Assembly (NCBI RefSeq): GCF_040760005.1
Contig: NZ_CP099760.1
Location: 266,001 to 330,000 of the forward strand
DNA: 64,000 nucleotides
Source of the DNA: Pseudomonas sp. stari2
GTDB lineage: Bacteria > Pseudomonadota > Gammaproteobacteria > Pseudomonadales > Pseudomonadaceae
Reading direction: 5' to 3'
Shown here: positions 19,625 through 29,251 of the stretch, piece after piece
Layout of the letters: each line of letters opens with the position of its first letter
Position numbering within the stretch: position 1 is the first letter of the stretch
Notes under the pieces: generated by a model
What the model was told of the DNA's origin: nothing
Databases searched by the model: none
Seen by the model: only the letters and a program-made list of their open reading frames with translations
Translations under genes and position numbers: made by a program

Positions 19625-20691
19625 GGCGTCTCTCCTTTTATTGTGATGGGCGCCGCCGACTGTTTACGCGGGCTCAGACGCCAGCCCACGAGCATCGGCT
19701 GCTTGACCCGAACCAGACTGGTCCGCGCGTGATAGTTGACCAGCACCATGGTCAGCAAAAGCGCTGCGCCGCCGGCGTTGTGCGCCACGGCCACCGGCAG
19801 TGGCAGATGAAACAGCACGTTGCTGATTCCGAGGGTGATTTGCGCAGCGAGGGCGATCAGCACCAGCCCGGCCAGTCGCGTCATGCCCACGCCTTTCAGT
19901 TGCCACGCCAGACCAAGCAGAACAATCGTCACCAGCAGAGCGCCGATGCGGTGGGTCAGGTGAATCGCCGTGCGCGCATCGCTGTCGAGTTGCCCGCCGA
20001 GGTAGTTGGGGCCGATGTGTTGGGTCAGGTGAAAGCCGTTGGCGAAATCCGCCGGCGGCAGCCATTGGCCGTGGCAGGTCGGGAAGTCGATGCAGGCCAC
20101 CGCCGCATAGTTGGAACTGACCCAGCCGCCGAGGGCAATCTGGCCGATCACCAGCAGCAATCCGGCGGTGGCCCAATATTGCAGACGCTTGGGCACAGTC
20201 AGCGCCGGCAGCACGCCGGACAGTCTCAATGTCAGCAGAAACAGCAGACTCAAGGTCGCGAAGCCACCGAGCAAATGCCCGGTCACCACTTGCGGCCAGA
20301 GCTTGAGCGTCACCGTCCACATGCCGAACGCGGCCTGGGCGAACACCACCGCCAGCAGAAACAGCGGCAGTTTCAGCGGTTGCCCCGGATGACGGCGGTT
20401 AACCCACGCGCGACCAGCCAGAATCGAGATCAGCATGCCCAGGGTGCCGGCGAAGTAGCGGTGGATCATCTCGTTCCAGCCTTTGTGCGCCTCCACTGGC
20501 GAGTCGGGGTAATGCAGTTCGGCATGGGCCAGTTGGGCTTCGCTTTTCGGCACGCTGATGAACCCGTAGCAGCCGGGCCAGTCTGGACAGCCGAGGCCGG
20601 CGTGGGTCAGGCGGGTATAGGCGCCGAGCAGCACCACGATCAGTGCCAGCAGGGTGGCAAATAGCGCGAGGCGAAATCCAGGTTTGGCCAT
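19612..20691 (-). CDS. ctaA: Haem A synthase
   Basis: This 359-residue COX15/CtaA family membrane protein has about eight transmembrane segments. Conserved histidine motifs include [16 protein letters not shown] near the N-terminus, EMIHRYFAG and HLTHRIGA. It oxidises haem O to haem A, which the aa3-type oxidase encoded here requires. It overlaps cyoE. Confidence 0.94.
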   Translation of the reverse strand: MAKPGFRLALFATLLALIVVLLGAYTRLTHAGLGCPDWPGCYGFISVPKSEAQLAHAELHYPDSPVEAHKGWNEMIHRYFAGTLGMLISILAGRAWVNRRHPGQPLKLPLFLLAVVFAQAAFGMWTVTLKLWPQVVTGHLLGGFATLSLLFLLTLRLSGVLPALTVPKRLQYWATAGLLLVIGQIALGGWVSSNYAAVACIDFPTCHGQWLPPADFANGFHLTQHIGPNYLGGQLDSDARTAIHLTHRIGALLVTIVLLGLAWQLKGVGMTRLAGLVLIALAAQITLGISNVLFHLPLPVAVAHNAGGAALLLTMVLVNYHARTSLVRVKQPMLVGWRLSPRKQSAAPITIKGETPWRF

Positions 20692-20701
20692 GACGATGCC
20701 C

Positions 20702-21283
20702 TTATCCGATGTTCGACAGTTTCAGCAGGTGACGCAGGTCGTTGAGCAGATCCTTGCCCTTCACACTCGGGTCGTAGCGCAGCACGAGATTGCCGTGGGG
20801 ATCGATGATCCAGAGCTGCGGCGTGGCCTTGTCGCCGGTGACCTTGCTGAATGCGGCGGCGTCCAGCGGATAGCGTTGCAGTTGTGGATATTCGCGGGTC
20901 AGCTTGGCTTCGTAGTCGGCCGTCAGCGGTTGCGCGGCGGCGAGGGCATGGCTGGCGCGGCCGGCATCGCGGCCGAGGCCGATCTGGATCTGCCGCGCCA
21001 GGTACACCAGTTGCTGGCAGTCCACCGCGCAGTCCTTCGGCGCGGTCACCAGCATCTGCCAGCGTTCTTCGTCAGCCGTCACGCCGAGGTCGGCGCGGCT
21101 CTGGCCATTGCCGATCAGCTCGCCGTGATAACTGCGTCCTTCCGGCACCCAGAACTGCAATTTATACATGCCGGTGGCGAGGATCATCGGGCCGATCACG
21201 CCGAGCAGGATCAACAGCAGTTGAATGCGCCCGCGGCGGCGACCGGCCGGGGCCTTGGCATCAGACATGCTGGGTGGATTCAT
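20702..21283 (-). CDS. Unknown membrane-anchored protein of the cox locus (PA0111-like)
   Basis: This 193-residue protein has one N-terminal transmembrane segment (about 21-40) and a periplasmic part with a weak thioredoxin-like outline (WQMLVTAPKDC, then WIIDPHGNLVLRYDP). The pair CAVDC could bind copper or form a disulfide. The ATG at 21283 has GGGAG in front and overlaps the SURF1 stop by 23 bp, so it is coupled to it. It may help oxidase assembly, as a Sco-like relative; this is inference. Confidence 0.75.
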   Translation of the reverse strand: MNPPSMSDAKAPAGRRRGRIQLLLILLGVIGPMILATGMYKLQFWVPEGRSYHGELIGNGQSRADLGVTADEERWQMLVTAPKDCAVDCQQLVYLARQIQIGLGRDAGRASHALAAAQPLTADYEAKLTREYPQLQRYPLDAAAFSKVTGDKATPQLWIIDPHGNLVLRYDPSVKGKDLLNDLRHLLKLSNIG

Positions 21284-22001
21284 GGCCGCTCCCATGGTGT
21301 TTCTCCTTCGCGTTGTGCAATCCGAGGTAGATGTAGAGACCGAACAGGGCGGTGGCCATGGCGAACCACTGCACGGCGTAGCCGAGGTGTTTTTCCGGGC
21401 CCATGGCAACCACCGGCCAGTCGGCCTGGTAGCTGGCGGGGCCAGGTTCTGCGCGCAGCTCGTAAGCGAAGCCGTCGCGCTCGAGGGTTTTCCACAATTT
21501 GGCGGGTTCGACGGCGGTGACGGTTTGCGGCCAGATGCTGCTGACCGGGTCGGCGTGCAACTGGAAGGTCGTGCCGTGGGCGACATACACCCAGGCATCG
21601 ACATTCACCGCATCGGCCGGGGTCTTGAATTGCGGGGTAACACGCCGGTCCGGCCATGGCAGCCAACCGCGATTGACCAGCAGCCACAGGCCGGTGCGTT
21701 GATCCTGAAACGGTTGCAGCAATTCGACGCCGACCTTGCCGTCACGCTGCCTGTTGTCCAGCAGCAGGCTGTGCGCCGCATCGAACTGGCCGTGCAGATG
21801 TACCCGGCGAAAGGCCGGGTCGGCGCTGTGCAGCAACTCGGTGCTGGCCATCGGCTCGGCGGCCCGGCGCTCGGCGTAACTGGCGAGCAGGGCGGTTTTC
21901 TCCGCGCCCCGGCCCAGTTGCCAGAAGCCCAGCGAAATCAGCAGCGGCAGCAGCAAGGCGACCACCAGCGTCGGCACGACGCCCGGCCGGAAGCGCTTCA
22001 T
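21261..22001 (-). CDS. SURF1 family cytochrome oxidase assembly protein
   Basis: This 246-residue protein has a transmembrane segment near each end and the SURF1 patterns LGFWQLGRGAEK near the N-terminus and VNRGW in the middle. SURF1 proteins assist haem A insertion into subunit I. It lies within the oxidase gene block, with a small gene on the other strand between it and subunit III. Confidence 0.9.
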   Translation of the reverse strand: MKRFRPGVVPTLVVALLLPLLISLGFWQLGRGAEKTALLASYAERRAAEPMASTELLHSADPAFRRVHLHGQFDAAHSLLLDNRQRDGKVGVELLQPFQDQRTGLWLLVNRGWLPWPDRRVTPQFKTPADAVNVDAWVYVAHGTTFQLHADPVSSIWPQTVTAVEPAKLWKTLERDGFAYELRAEPGPASYQADWPVVAMGPEKHLGYAVQWFAMATALFGLYIYLGLHNAKEKHHGSGHESTQHV

Positions 22002-22072
22002 GGCCGCGCCAGAAAAGCAGTGAATGCGACCGCTATACTTGATTGCATCGCCTGTACCCCCGGAGTCTTCCC

Positions 22073-22276
22073 ATGCTCAAAGCAGCTATCGTCCTGATGC
22101 TGATTGCCACGGTGATCAGCCTGTTCAGCGGCCTGTTTTTCCTGGTCAAGGACGACAGCAGCTCGAATCGCCTGGTCATCGCCTTGAGTGTTCGGGTGGC
22201 ATTGGCCGCTTGCACCGTCGGCTTGATTGCCTGGGGTTTCTACAGCGGCCAACTGGTGTCGCACGCGCCCTGGTAG
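22073..22276 (+). CDS. DUF2909 small twin-transmembrane protein
   Basis: This 67-residue protein is almost entirely two hydrophobic helices (about 3-24 and 34-57) joined by the charged turn KDDSSSNR. The sequence fits the DUF2909 family I recall next to coxC in pseudomonads. It lies on the opposite strand to the oxidase genes, diverging from SURF1 and converging on subunit III. The start is the ATG at 22073. Confidence 0.8.
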   Translation: MLKAAIVLMLIATVISLFSGLFFLVKDDSSSNRLVIALSVRVALAACTVGLIAWGFYSGQLVSHAPW

Positions 22277-22289
22277 CTCTGTCCGATCC

Positions 22290-23177
22290 TCAGAGCACGT
22301 AAACGAAGATGAACAGACCGATCCACACCACGTCGACGAAGTGCCAGTACCAGCTCGCGGCTTCGAAGCCGAACTGGTGCTCGTTGTCGAAGTGCCCGCG
22401 CATGATCCGCATGAGCATCACGAACAGAATGATCGTGCCGATGGTCACGTGAGCGCCGTGGAACCCGGTGAGCATGAAGAACGTCGCGCCGTAGATGCCC
22501 GAACCGAGGGTCAGCCCCAGTTCGTGATAGGCGTGCATGTACTCCTCGGCCTGCAACGCGAGGAAGCCGCAACCCAGCAGCACGGTGATCAACAGCCACA
22601 GTTTCAGCGCACCGCGATGACCTTTCTTCAAGGCATGGTGAGCGATGGTGATGGTCACGCTGGAGCTCACCAGCAGGATGGTGTTGATCAGTGGCAGGCC
22701 CCAGGGACTGATGACTTCCTTGGGCGGCGGGAACAGTTTCGGGTCGGGTGTGTGCAGCAGCGGCCAGGTGAACTGGAAGTTCGGCCAGAGCATGTGCGCA
22801 ATGCCTTTGGTGCCTTCGCCGCCCAGCGCCGGACCGGAAATGTGCCGTACATAGAACAGCGCGCCGAAGAAGGCGATGAAGAACATCACCTCGGAGAAGA
22901 TGAACCAGCTCATGCCCCAGCGGAACGAGCGGTCCAACTGCGGGCTGTACAACCCCGCGCGGCTTTCCTTGATCACTGTGCCGAACCAGCCAAACAGCAT
23001 GTACGCGAGCAACAGGCCACCAACGAAAAAGATCAGCGGGCCGTGGGATTCCGGGCGTGCCGCCTTCAGATCGTTGAACCAGGTCGCCAGGCCGTACACC
23101 GTAGTGACCATGCCGATGGTCGCGACGATCGGCCATTTGCTCTGGGCCGGGACGTAATAGTGCTCATGAGTTGCCAT
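22290..23177 (-). CDS. coxC: Cytochrome c oxidase subunit III
   Basis: This 295-residue protein has seven predicted membrane segments. It shows the subunit III motifs WFIFSEVMFF, with the conserved Glu, and GFHGAHVTIG. An AGGAG site precedes the ATG. It stabilises the catalytic core and proton uptake. The upstream neighbour is ctaG, 25 bp away. Confidence 0.95.
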   Translation of the reverse strand: MATHEHYYVPAQSKWPIVATIGMVTTVYGLATWFNDLKAARPESHGPLIFFVGGLLLAYMLFGWFGTVIKESRAGLYSPQLDRSFRWGMSWFIFSEVMFFIAFFGALFYVRHISGPALGGEGTKGIAHMLWPNFQFTWPLLHTPDPKLFPPPKEVISPWGLPLINTILLVSSSVTITIAHHALKKGHRGALKLWLLITVLLGCGFLALQAEEYMHAYHELGLTLGSGIYGATFFMLTGFHGAHVTIGTIILFVMLMRIMRGHFDNEHQFGFEAASWYWHFVDVVWIGLFIFVYVL

Positions 23178-23202
23178 TTATTGTTCTCCTTATCGGGCAC
23201 GC

Positions 23203-23754
23203 TTAACCGCCAGTGTTTGCAGCCACCGGAGGATGTCGGGCGGTGATATCGAACAGCGTGTAGGACAGCGTCAGGTGCTTCACGTCCTTGGGCATGTCGC
23301 GGTCAACGATGAAACGCACCGGCATCTCGATCTGTTGTCCGGGCTGCAGCACCTGCTGGGTAAAGCAAAAGCATTCGGTCTTGTGGAAATACGCCGCCGC
23401 TTCGCTCGGCGCGATGCTCGGCACGGCTTGGGCGCTCATCGGTTTGTCGGTGGGATTGCGGGCGATGAAGATCATCTCGTTGACCGCGCCGGGGTTGGCC
23501 GTCAGTTCGTCATGCTTGGGGTAGAAGTCCCAAGGCATGTCGACATTGTTGGTCGACAAGAACTGCACCCGCACCTGCCGGGACTTGTCCACAACCTGCT
23601 CGCCCTCGTACTGCCCGGCGGTCTTGCCATTGATGCCGAACGCCTTGCACATCACGTCGTAGATCGGCACCAAAGCAAAACCGAAGACGAACATCGCTAC
23701 CACCACGCCGAGCAGTCGGGTCACCAGTTTTTTCAGCGAAATCGAGTCAGCCAT
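23203..23754 (-). CDS. ctaG: Cytochrome oxidase copper chaperone CtaG/Cox11
   Basis: This 183-residue protein has one N-terminal membrane anchor (about 12-33) and the copper-binding motif ECFCF, followed by QQVLQPGQ. Cox11 proteins insert copper into the CuB site of subunit I. The ATG at 23754 (MADS) was preferred over an upstream in-frame start, and begins 27 bp after coxA. Confidence 0.94.
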   Translation of the reverse strand: MADSISLKKLVTRLLGVVVAMFVFGFALVPIYDVMCKAFGINGKTAGQYEGEQVVDKSRQVRVQFLSTNNVDMPWDFYPKHDELTANPGAVNEMIFIARNPTDKPMSAQAVPSIAPSEAAAYFHKTECFCFTQQVLQPGQQIEMPVRFIVDRDMPKDVKHLTLSYTLFDITARHPPVAANTGG

Positions 23755-23781
23755 GGCGACGGCCCTCAAGGGCTACGGGGT

Positions 23782-25368
23782 TCATTTCACTTCCGGCGGC
23801 GTGGTGAAGGTGTGATACGGCGCCGGCGACGGCACGCTCCACTCCAGACCTTCGGCGCCATCCCACGGTTTGGCCGGTGCCGGCTCGCCGCCACGGATGG
23901 TCTTGATCACGATGAACAGGAAGAAAATCTGCGTGGCGCCGAACATGAACGCACCGATCGACGAGACCATGTTGAAGTCGGCGAACTGCAGGTTGTAGTC
24001 CGGAATCCGCCGTGGCATGCCCGCCAGTCCCACGAAGTGCATCGGGAAGAAGGTCAGGTTCATGCCGACGAAGGACAGCCAGAAGTGCAGCTTGCCCAGG
24101 GTTTCGTCGTACATGTGGCCGGTCCATTTCGGTAGCCAGTAATAGGCTGAGGCGAAGATCCCGAAGATCGCCCCCGGCACCAGCACGTAGTGGAAGTGCG
24201 CGACCACAAAGTAGGTGTCCTGGTACTGGAAGTCCGCCGGGGCGATGGCCAGCATCAGCCCGGAGAAACCGCCGATGGAGAACAGGATCACGAACGCCAC
24301 GGCAAACAGCATCGGCGTCTCGAAGGTCAGCGAGCCTTGCCACATGGTGCTGGCCCAGTTGAACACCTTCACTCCGGTCGGCACGGCGATGAGCATCGTC
24401 GCGTACATGAAGAACAACTCGCCCACCAGCGGAATGCCCACCACGAACATGTGGTGCGCCCAGACGATGAATGACAGGAACGCGATGCTCGCCGTGGCAT
24501 AGACCATCGAGGTGTAGCCGAACAGCGGCTTGCGCGAGAAGGTCGGGATGATCTGGCTGACGGCGCCGAAGGCCGGCAGGATCATGATGTACACCTCGGG
24601 GTGGCCGAAGAACCAGAACACATGCTGGAACAGCACCGGATCACCGCCACCGGCGGCACTGAAGAAACTGGTGCCGAAGTGGATGTCCATCAGCATCATC
24701 GTCACGCACCCGGCCAGTACCGGCATCACCGCGATCAGCAGGAACGCGGTGATCAGCCAGGTCCAGACGAACAGCGGCATTTTCATCAGGGTCATGCCGG
24801 GGGCGCGCAGGTTGAGGATGGTGGCGATCACGTTGATCGCGCCCATGATCGAACTGATCCCCATCAAGTGGATGGCGAAAATGAAGTAGGTCACGCTTTC
24901 CGGCGCATAGGTCGTGGACAGCGGTGCGTAGAACGTCCAGCCGAAATTCGGCCCGCCACCGGCAGTGAACAGGGTCGAGACCAGCAGCAGAAACGCCGCC
25001 GGCAGCAGCCAGAAACTGAAGTTGTTCATCCGTGGCAGGGCCATGTCCGGCGCGCCGATCATCAACGGGATCATCCAGTTGGCGAGGCCGACGAACGCCG
25101 GCATCACCGCACCGAACACCATCACCAGACCGTGCATGGTGGTCATCTGGTTGAAAAACGCCGGTTCGACGATCTGCAGACCGGGCTGGAACAGCTCGGC
25201 GCGGATCACCATGGCGAACGAGCCGCCGAGCAGGAACATGCAGAACGCGAACCATAGGTACAGCGTGCCGATGTCCTTGTGGTTGGTGGTCAGCACCCAG
25301 CGCATCAGGCCTTTGGCGGGGCCGTGGGCGTGGTCGGCATGACCGTGGTCATCGATGACAGCGCTCAT
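23782..25368 (-). CDS. coxA: Cytochrome c oxidase subunit I
   Basis: This 528-residue catalytic subunit has twelve membrane segments. Haem and copper ligands are visible in MTTMHGLVMV, in WFFGHPEVYI (the His-Tyr crosslink region), in WAHHMF and in VAHFHYVL. Glu in GHPEVY marks the proton channel of A1-type oxidases. It couples oxygen reduction to proton pumping. It follows coxB by 82 bp in one operon. Confidence 0.97.
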   Translation of the reverse strand: MSAVIDDHGHADHAHGPAKGLMRWVLTTNHKDIGTLYLWFAFCMFLLGGSFAMVIRAELFQPGLQIVEPAFFNQMTTMHGLVMVFGAVMPAFVGLANWMIPLMIGAPDMALPRMNNFSFWLLPAAFLLLVSTLFTAGGGPNFGWTFYAPLSTTYAPESVTYFIFAIHLMGISSIMGAINVIATILNLRAPGMTLMKMPLFVWTWLITAFLLIAVMPVLAGCVTMMLMDIHFGTSFFSAAGGGDPVLFQHVFWFFGHPEVYIMILPAFGAVSQIIPTFSRKPLFGYTSMVYATASIAFLSFIVWAHHMFVVGIPLVGELFFMYATMLIAVPTGVKVFNWASTMWQGSLTFETPMLFAVAFVILFSIGGFSGLMLAIAPADFQYQDTYFVVAHFHYVLVPGAIFGIFASAYYWLPKWTGHMYDETLGKLHFWLSFVGMNLTFFPMHFVGLAGMPRRIPDYNLQFADFNMVSSIGAFMFGATQIFFLFIVIKTIRGGEPAPAKPWDGAEGLEWSVPSPAPYHTFTTPPEVK

Positions 25369-25450
25369 GGCCGGTCTCCTTCAAGTGAGTGGACTTGGCA
25401 GGCCGGGGCGCCTTGCCCCGACCGATTCACGAAGTACGCAATAGACCGGC

Positions 25451-26578
25451 TCATTTGCTTTCCGCCTGTTTCAGCTCCAGCACTTCTTTTGGCGTGACCA
25501 TGTCGCCCTTGTTGTTGCCCCAGGCGTTACGTTCGTAGGTCACGACCGCTGCGATATCGACTTCCGAGAGTTGCTTGCCGAACGCCGCCATGGCGGTGCC
25601 CGGTTTGCCGAAGTACACGCGGTGCAGGTGATCGGCTTTCGGCCCGGTGGCAATCGGCGAGCCCTTGAGTGCCGGGAACATTGGCGGCAGGCCCTGACCT
25701 TCGGCCTGGTGACAGGCCACGCAGGTGGTGTGATAGATCTTGTCGCCGCGCTCCTTGAGCTCGTCGAGAGTCCATTCCTTGCTGGTCAGCTCTTTGAGCT
25801 GCGCGGCTTCAGCCTTGCGGTCGGCCAGCCATTTTTCGTAGTCGGCCTTCTCCTTGACGTCGACCACGATCGGCATGAAGCCGTGATCCTTGCCGCACAG
25901 CTCGGCGCACTGGCCACGGTAGATGCCGGGCTTGTCGATGCGCGTCCACGCTTCGTTGACGAACCCGGGAATCGCATCGCGCTTGACCGCGAAAGCGGGT
26001 ACCCACCAGGAGTGGATGACGTCGGCAGAGGTGACGAGGAAGCGCACCTTGGCGCCGATCGGCAGCACCAGTGGCTTGTCGACCTCAAGCAGGTAATGCT
26101 CGCCCTTGGCTTCCTTGTTGTGGATCTGCTCGGCGGGGGTGGCCAGGTTGCTGAAGAACTCGACATCCTGGCCCAGGTATTTGTAATGCCACTTCCACTG
26201 ATAACCGGTGATCTGGATATCGATGTCCGGTTCACTGGTGTCGTACATGCGGATCAGCGTGGCGGTCGCCGGAACGGCCATCGCAACCAGGATCAGCAGC
26301 GGGACGACGGTCCAGAGAATCTCGACGGTGGTGCTTTCGTGGAATTTTGCGGCGACCTGCCCGGTAGAACGGCGGTGCACCATCATCGACCAGAACATGG
26401 CGCCGAAGACGATGATCCCGATCACCACACAGATCCAGAAAATGGTCATGTGCAGGTCGAATACTGCGTGACTGATTTCAGTCGCTCCAGGCGCCATATT
26501 CACAGTCCAGGCTGCATGCGCCGGGCTGAAAATCGACCACAACAGGAGGCCCATCCAGACGTGTGGATGTCGCATCAT
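25451..26578 (-). CDS. coxB: Cytochrome c oxidase subunit II with fused cytochrome c domain
   Basis: This 375-residue protein has a signal peptide, two membrane helices (about 41-63 and 84-107), a cupredoxin domain with the CuA site CAELCGKDHGFMP and, after about residue 275, a cytochrome c domain with haem site CVACH. The extra domain makes this a caa3-type oxidase. Two adjacent ATG codons lie after AGGGGAA; the first is used here. It is the first gene of the oxidase operon. Confidence 0.96.
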   Translation of the reverse strand: MMRHPHVWMGLLLWSIFSPAHAAWTVNMAPGATEISHAVFDLHMTIFWICVVIGIIVFGAMFWSMMVHRRSTGQVAAKFHESTTVEILWTVVPLLILVAMAVPATATLIRMYDTSEPDIDIQITGYQWKWHYKYLGQDVEFFSNLATPAEQIHNKEAKGEHYLLEVDKPLVLPIGAKVRFLVTSADVIHSWWVPAFAVKRDAIPGFVNEAWTRIDKPGIYRGQCAELCGKDHGFMPIVVDVKEKADYEKWLADRKAEAAQLKELTSKEWTLDELKERGDKIYHTTCVACHQAEGQGLPPMFPALKGSPIATGPKADHLHRVYFGKPGTAMAAFGKQLSEVDIAAVVTYERNAWGNNKGDMVTPKEVLELKQAESK

Positions 26579-26947
26579 TGCGGGTTCCCCTTATCGTTCT
26601 TGTTATCCCGCCGGCTTTCGCCTGCGGCAAGGGAGCGGCTGCATCAGACTACGAACTTGAATCGCCGGGCCTTGCTGCGGGTGCAGTCGGGCGTCATCAG
26701 CTAACTCCATTCAATGGCGAGTATAGACAGCGGCGGAAAAATGCAATGTGCGGACGTAAATCGGATGAAACAGCTGGCACTTGCGTTCCGGGGCACGAAT
26801 GGAGAAGGATGCAGACGAGTGGTGGCAAACCGATATAACGCAGGTGTATCAAGGATGAAATAATTATGAAAAATGCGTCTTAGCATTTTTCGTAAGCCAG
26901 CTAAGTTATGTCTTCCCTATTTCATTGCCTTGTTTCCTGGAGTTTTC
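26579..26947. other. Intergenic region upstream of coxB, with an inverted repeat
   Basis: This 369-bp gap between two divergent genes shows no convincing frame. Its right half is AT-rich. A perfect 9-bp inverted repeat (GAAAAATGC, 6-bp loop GTCTTA, GCATTTTTC) lies at 26867-26890. It could be an operator or a 5' leader hairpin for the gene at 26948. Promoters for both divergent units must lie here, but no element is clear enough to call. Confidence 0.5.
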
Positions 26948-27580
26948 ATGAACACCGCCGCATTGCGCGAGCAGATCCACATAGCCCGACAACACGAGAT
27001 CGAAACCGGAAAGCTGACCCGTCAGCTCGAAAGCCAACTGCAACACCTGCACCCGGCGATCCAGTTGCCGGAAACCGACGCCAACGGCGTGCTGACGCGT
27101 TTTGTCGCCGCCTACATCGATGAAGTGCCAGACCTGCTGGATGCAGCCAATGAAGTCGCCAGGGAAGCGGGAATCGAGTCACAGATCAAACCGGTGCTGA
27201 AAATCGCCGAACAGTACTTTCTCCAGCCGCCGGTCGGTCTGGACAGTCTGCTGGACGAAGCCTACCTGGCGCATCGCTTTGTCGAAGAGGTCAACGACCT
27301 GTATATCAAGCATTTCGGCCAGCCACTGATCCCCCTGGACATGACGGTCGCCAATCTGATTGCTCACCAGTTGCTCGGTGAGGAGTTTGCCAATCAACTT
27401 GATGAAGTGGTGCACCACGCGGTGGACAGCATGCTCGACGACGACAGCTTTGCGCTGGAGTCGGTGGAAGCCTACCGCGAGAAGCTCAGCAGCCCGGACA
27501 CTGGCGCAGCGTGGAAACGCTGGCCGTGCATGAGTCGCCGTTTGGGCGTGGGCCTGGAGCTGGATCAGCCTGCGGCTTGA
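26948..27580 (+). CDS. Unknown cytoplasmic protein of the PA0104 type
   Basis: This 210-residue protein has no signal or membrane segment. It is acidic and mainly helical, with a charged helix at 5-40. I recall a homologue at the same place beside the cox operon in P. aeruginosa. The ATG at 26948 follows CTGGAG. Function is unknown. Transcription ends at the hairpin at 27595. Confidence 0.75.
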   Translation: MNTAALREQIHIARQHEIETGKLTRQLESQLQHLHPAIQLPETDANGVLTRFVAAYIDEVPDLLDAANEVAREAGIESQIKPVLKIAEQYFLQPPVGLDSLLDEAYLAHRFVEEVNDLYIKHFGQPLIPLDMTVANLIAHQLLGEEFANQLDEVVHHAVDSMLDDDSFALESVEAYREKLSSPDTGAAWKRWPCMSRRLGVGLELDQPAA

Positions 27581-27594
27581 TCGCTGCGCAAACG

Positions 27595-27630
27595 TTTGGG
27601 GGGAAACAGATCATTCTGTTTCCCCCCAAA
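27595..27630. terminator. Perfect 16-bp hairpin between converging genes
   Basis: TTTGGGGGGAAACAGA is followed by TCAT and the exact complement. It lies 14 bp after one stop codon and 4 bp before the other (sulP). It has no long T-run, so it may act as a bidirectional terminator or mRNA end protector. Confidence 0.7.
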
Positions 27631-27634
27631 GGCT

Positions 27635-29161
27635 TTAGCCTGCCGCACCGATGCCGGTGGTGGTCCGGATCCGTCCTTCAAGCCTGCGCTTCAAGCCGCG
27701 TGACTCGATCAACAGCTTCGAACCCTTGGCCGCGTTGGCCCGGCCCCACTCCTCGAGCAATTCCAGACACGAATGGTCGATGTAGCTCAGGTTGTTGAGC
27801 GGCACATGCACCGTCGCGCCCGGCGGAATGCTGCCGAGCACCTGAGTCAGCGCCGGCACTTTGAGGAATGTTGCCGCACCTACCAGACGCAGCTCCATTT
27901 CCCCGTCCTGCGGCAGATCGATCAGGCTGATCTTCAGCCGTGAAGCCTTGAACGCCAGTTTCACCAGGGTCAAACCGAAACCGATCAGCACGCCGGTCAG
28001 CAGGTCGGTGAAGATGATCGCCAGCGCCGTGGCGGCGTAGGTGAACATCGGCATCCGGCCATACCGCCCCAAGCCACGAAATGCTTTCAGATCCACCAGT
28101 TTGAAACCGGTGTAGACCAGCACCCCGGCCAGGCTCGCCACCGGAATGCTTTGCAGTACACTCGACAGCAACAGCACGAAGGCCAGCAGCCACAGGCCAT
28201 GGAAAATCGTCGAGTAACGTGTGGTCGCACCGGCCTGGACGTTGGCTGAGCTGCGCACGATTACCCCGGTCATCGGCAGTGCGCCGACCAGCCCGCAGAG
28301 CATGTTGCCGACCCCTTGCGCCGACAGTTCGCGGTCGAAGTCCGAGCGCGGACCGCTGTGCATGCGATCCACCGCCGCGGCGGACAGCAGGGTTTCGGCG
28401 CTGGCGATGAAGGCCACGGTAAACGCGGCGATCAACAGTGTCGGGTCGGCCAGGTTCAGCAGATCTGTCGGCTTCAGCCAGTCGATGGCTTCGGCCAGGT
28501 TCTCTGGTACTTCAACCCGTTTGACCTGCAGCGCCAACAACAGGCTGGCGCCGGTCGCCAGGCCGACACCGAGCAGCGCGCCGGGAATGAAACGCAGCGA
28601 GTGCGGGCGGAATTTCTCCCACAGCCACATCACGGCAATGGTCGACAGCCCGAGCAATCCGGCCTGCCAGCCAAAGGACGGCAATGCCTGCGCCACTGCG
28701 CCGGGGAACGCCGTCAGGTTGTCCAGACCGGAGGGTTTCGGCGCGGCATCCAGCATCACATGCACTTGCGAGAGCACGATCAGCACACCGATCCCCGCGA
28801 GCATCCCGTAGACCACCGCTGGCGCCGTGACCCGGAACCAGCAACCGAGCTTCAGACGCCCGGCCACCAGTTGCAGAAAACCCGCCAACAACAGGATCGG
28901 CCCGAGCATCTCGATACCGTGCTGGCGCACCAGTTCGAACACCAATACCGCCAGACCCGCCGCCGGCCCGCTGACCTGCAATGGCGAACCCGCCAGCCAG
29001 CCCACCACCAGCCCGCCGATGATCCCGGTGATCAGGCCTTTGGCCGGGGGCAGCCCCGAAGCAATCGCAATGCCCATGCACAGCGGCAGGGCGACCAGAA
29101 ACACCACCACCGAAGCCAGCAGCTCCCGTGGCAACACAGCTTTCAATTGAGCCGCACGCAT
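27635..29161 (-). CDS. SulP family anion transporter with STAS domain
   Basis: This 508-residue protein has 10-12 membrane segments, the SulP start region (ELLASVVVFLVALPLCMGIAIA) and a C-terminal STAS domain (about 420-508) with NNLSYIDHSC. SulP proteins carry sulfate, bicarbonate or dicarboxylates. A beta carbonic anhydrase lies 90 bp upstream on the same strand, which favours bicarbonate as the substrate; this is inference from context. Confidence 0.88.
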   Translation of the reverse strand: MRAAQLKAVLPRELLASVVVFLVALPLCMGIAIASGLPPAKGLITGIIGGLVVGWLAGSPLQVSGPAAGLAVLVFELVRQHGIEMLGPILLLAGFLQLVAGRLKLGCWFRVTAPAVVYGMLAGIGVLIVLSQVHVMLDAAPKPSGLDNLTAFPGAVAQALPSFGWQAGLLGLSTIAVMWLWEKFRPHSLRFIPGALLGVGLATGASLLLALQVKRVEVPENLAEAIDWLKPTDLLNLADPTLLIAAFTVAFIASAETLLSAAAVDRMHSGPRSDFDRELSAQGVGNMLCGLVGALPMTGVIVRSSANVQAGATTRYSTIFHGLWLLAFVLLLSSVLQSIPVASLAGVLVYTGFKLVDLKAFRGLGRYGRMPMFTYAATALAIIFTDLLTGVLIGFGLTLVKLAFKASRLKISLIDLPQDGEMELRLVGAATFLKVPALTQVLGSIPPGATVHVPLNNLSYIDHSCLELLEEWGRANAAKGSKLLIESRGLKRRLEGRIRTTTGIGAAG

Positions 29162-29251
29162 GATGACTCTCCCGAAGTATTCTTCAGACGTGGCGAAGCC
29201 TGGTCGCTGAAACAGCGACCGGCGTCAGTCCACACGGATTTTTAGGAGGAT

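Noticed and set aside
20702..21604. Apparent 300-residue protein in the cox locus
   Set aside because: The first ~107 residues are an out-of-frame reading of SURF1; the ATG at 21283 has a good ribosome site.
25451..26578. coxB cytochrome domain as a recent gene fusion
   Set aside because: Haem-bearing subunit II is the normal form of caa3-type oxidases in this genus.
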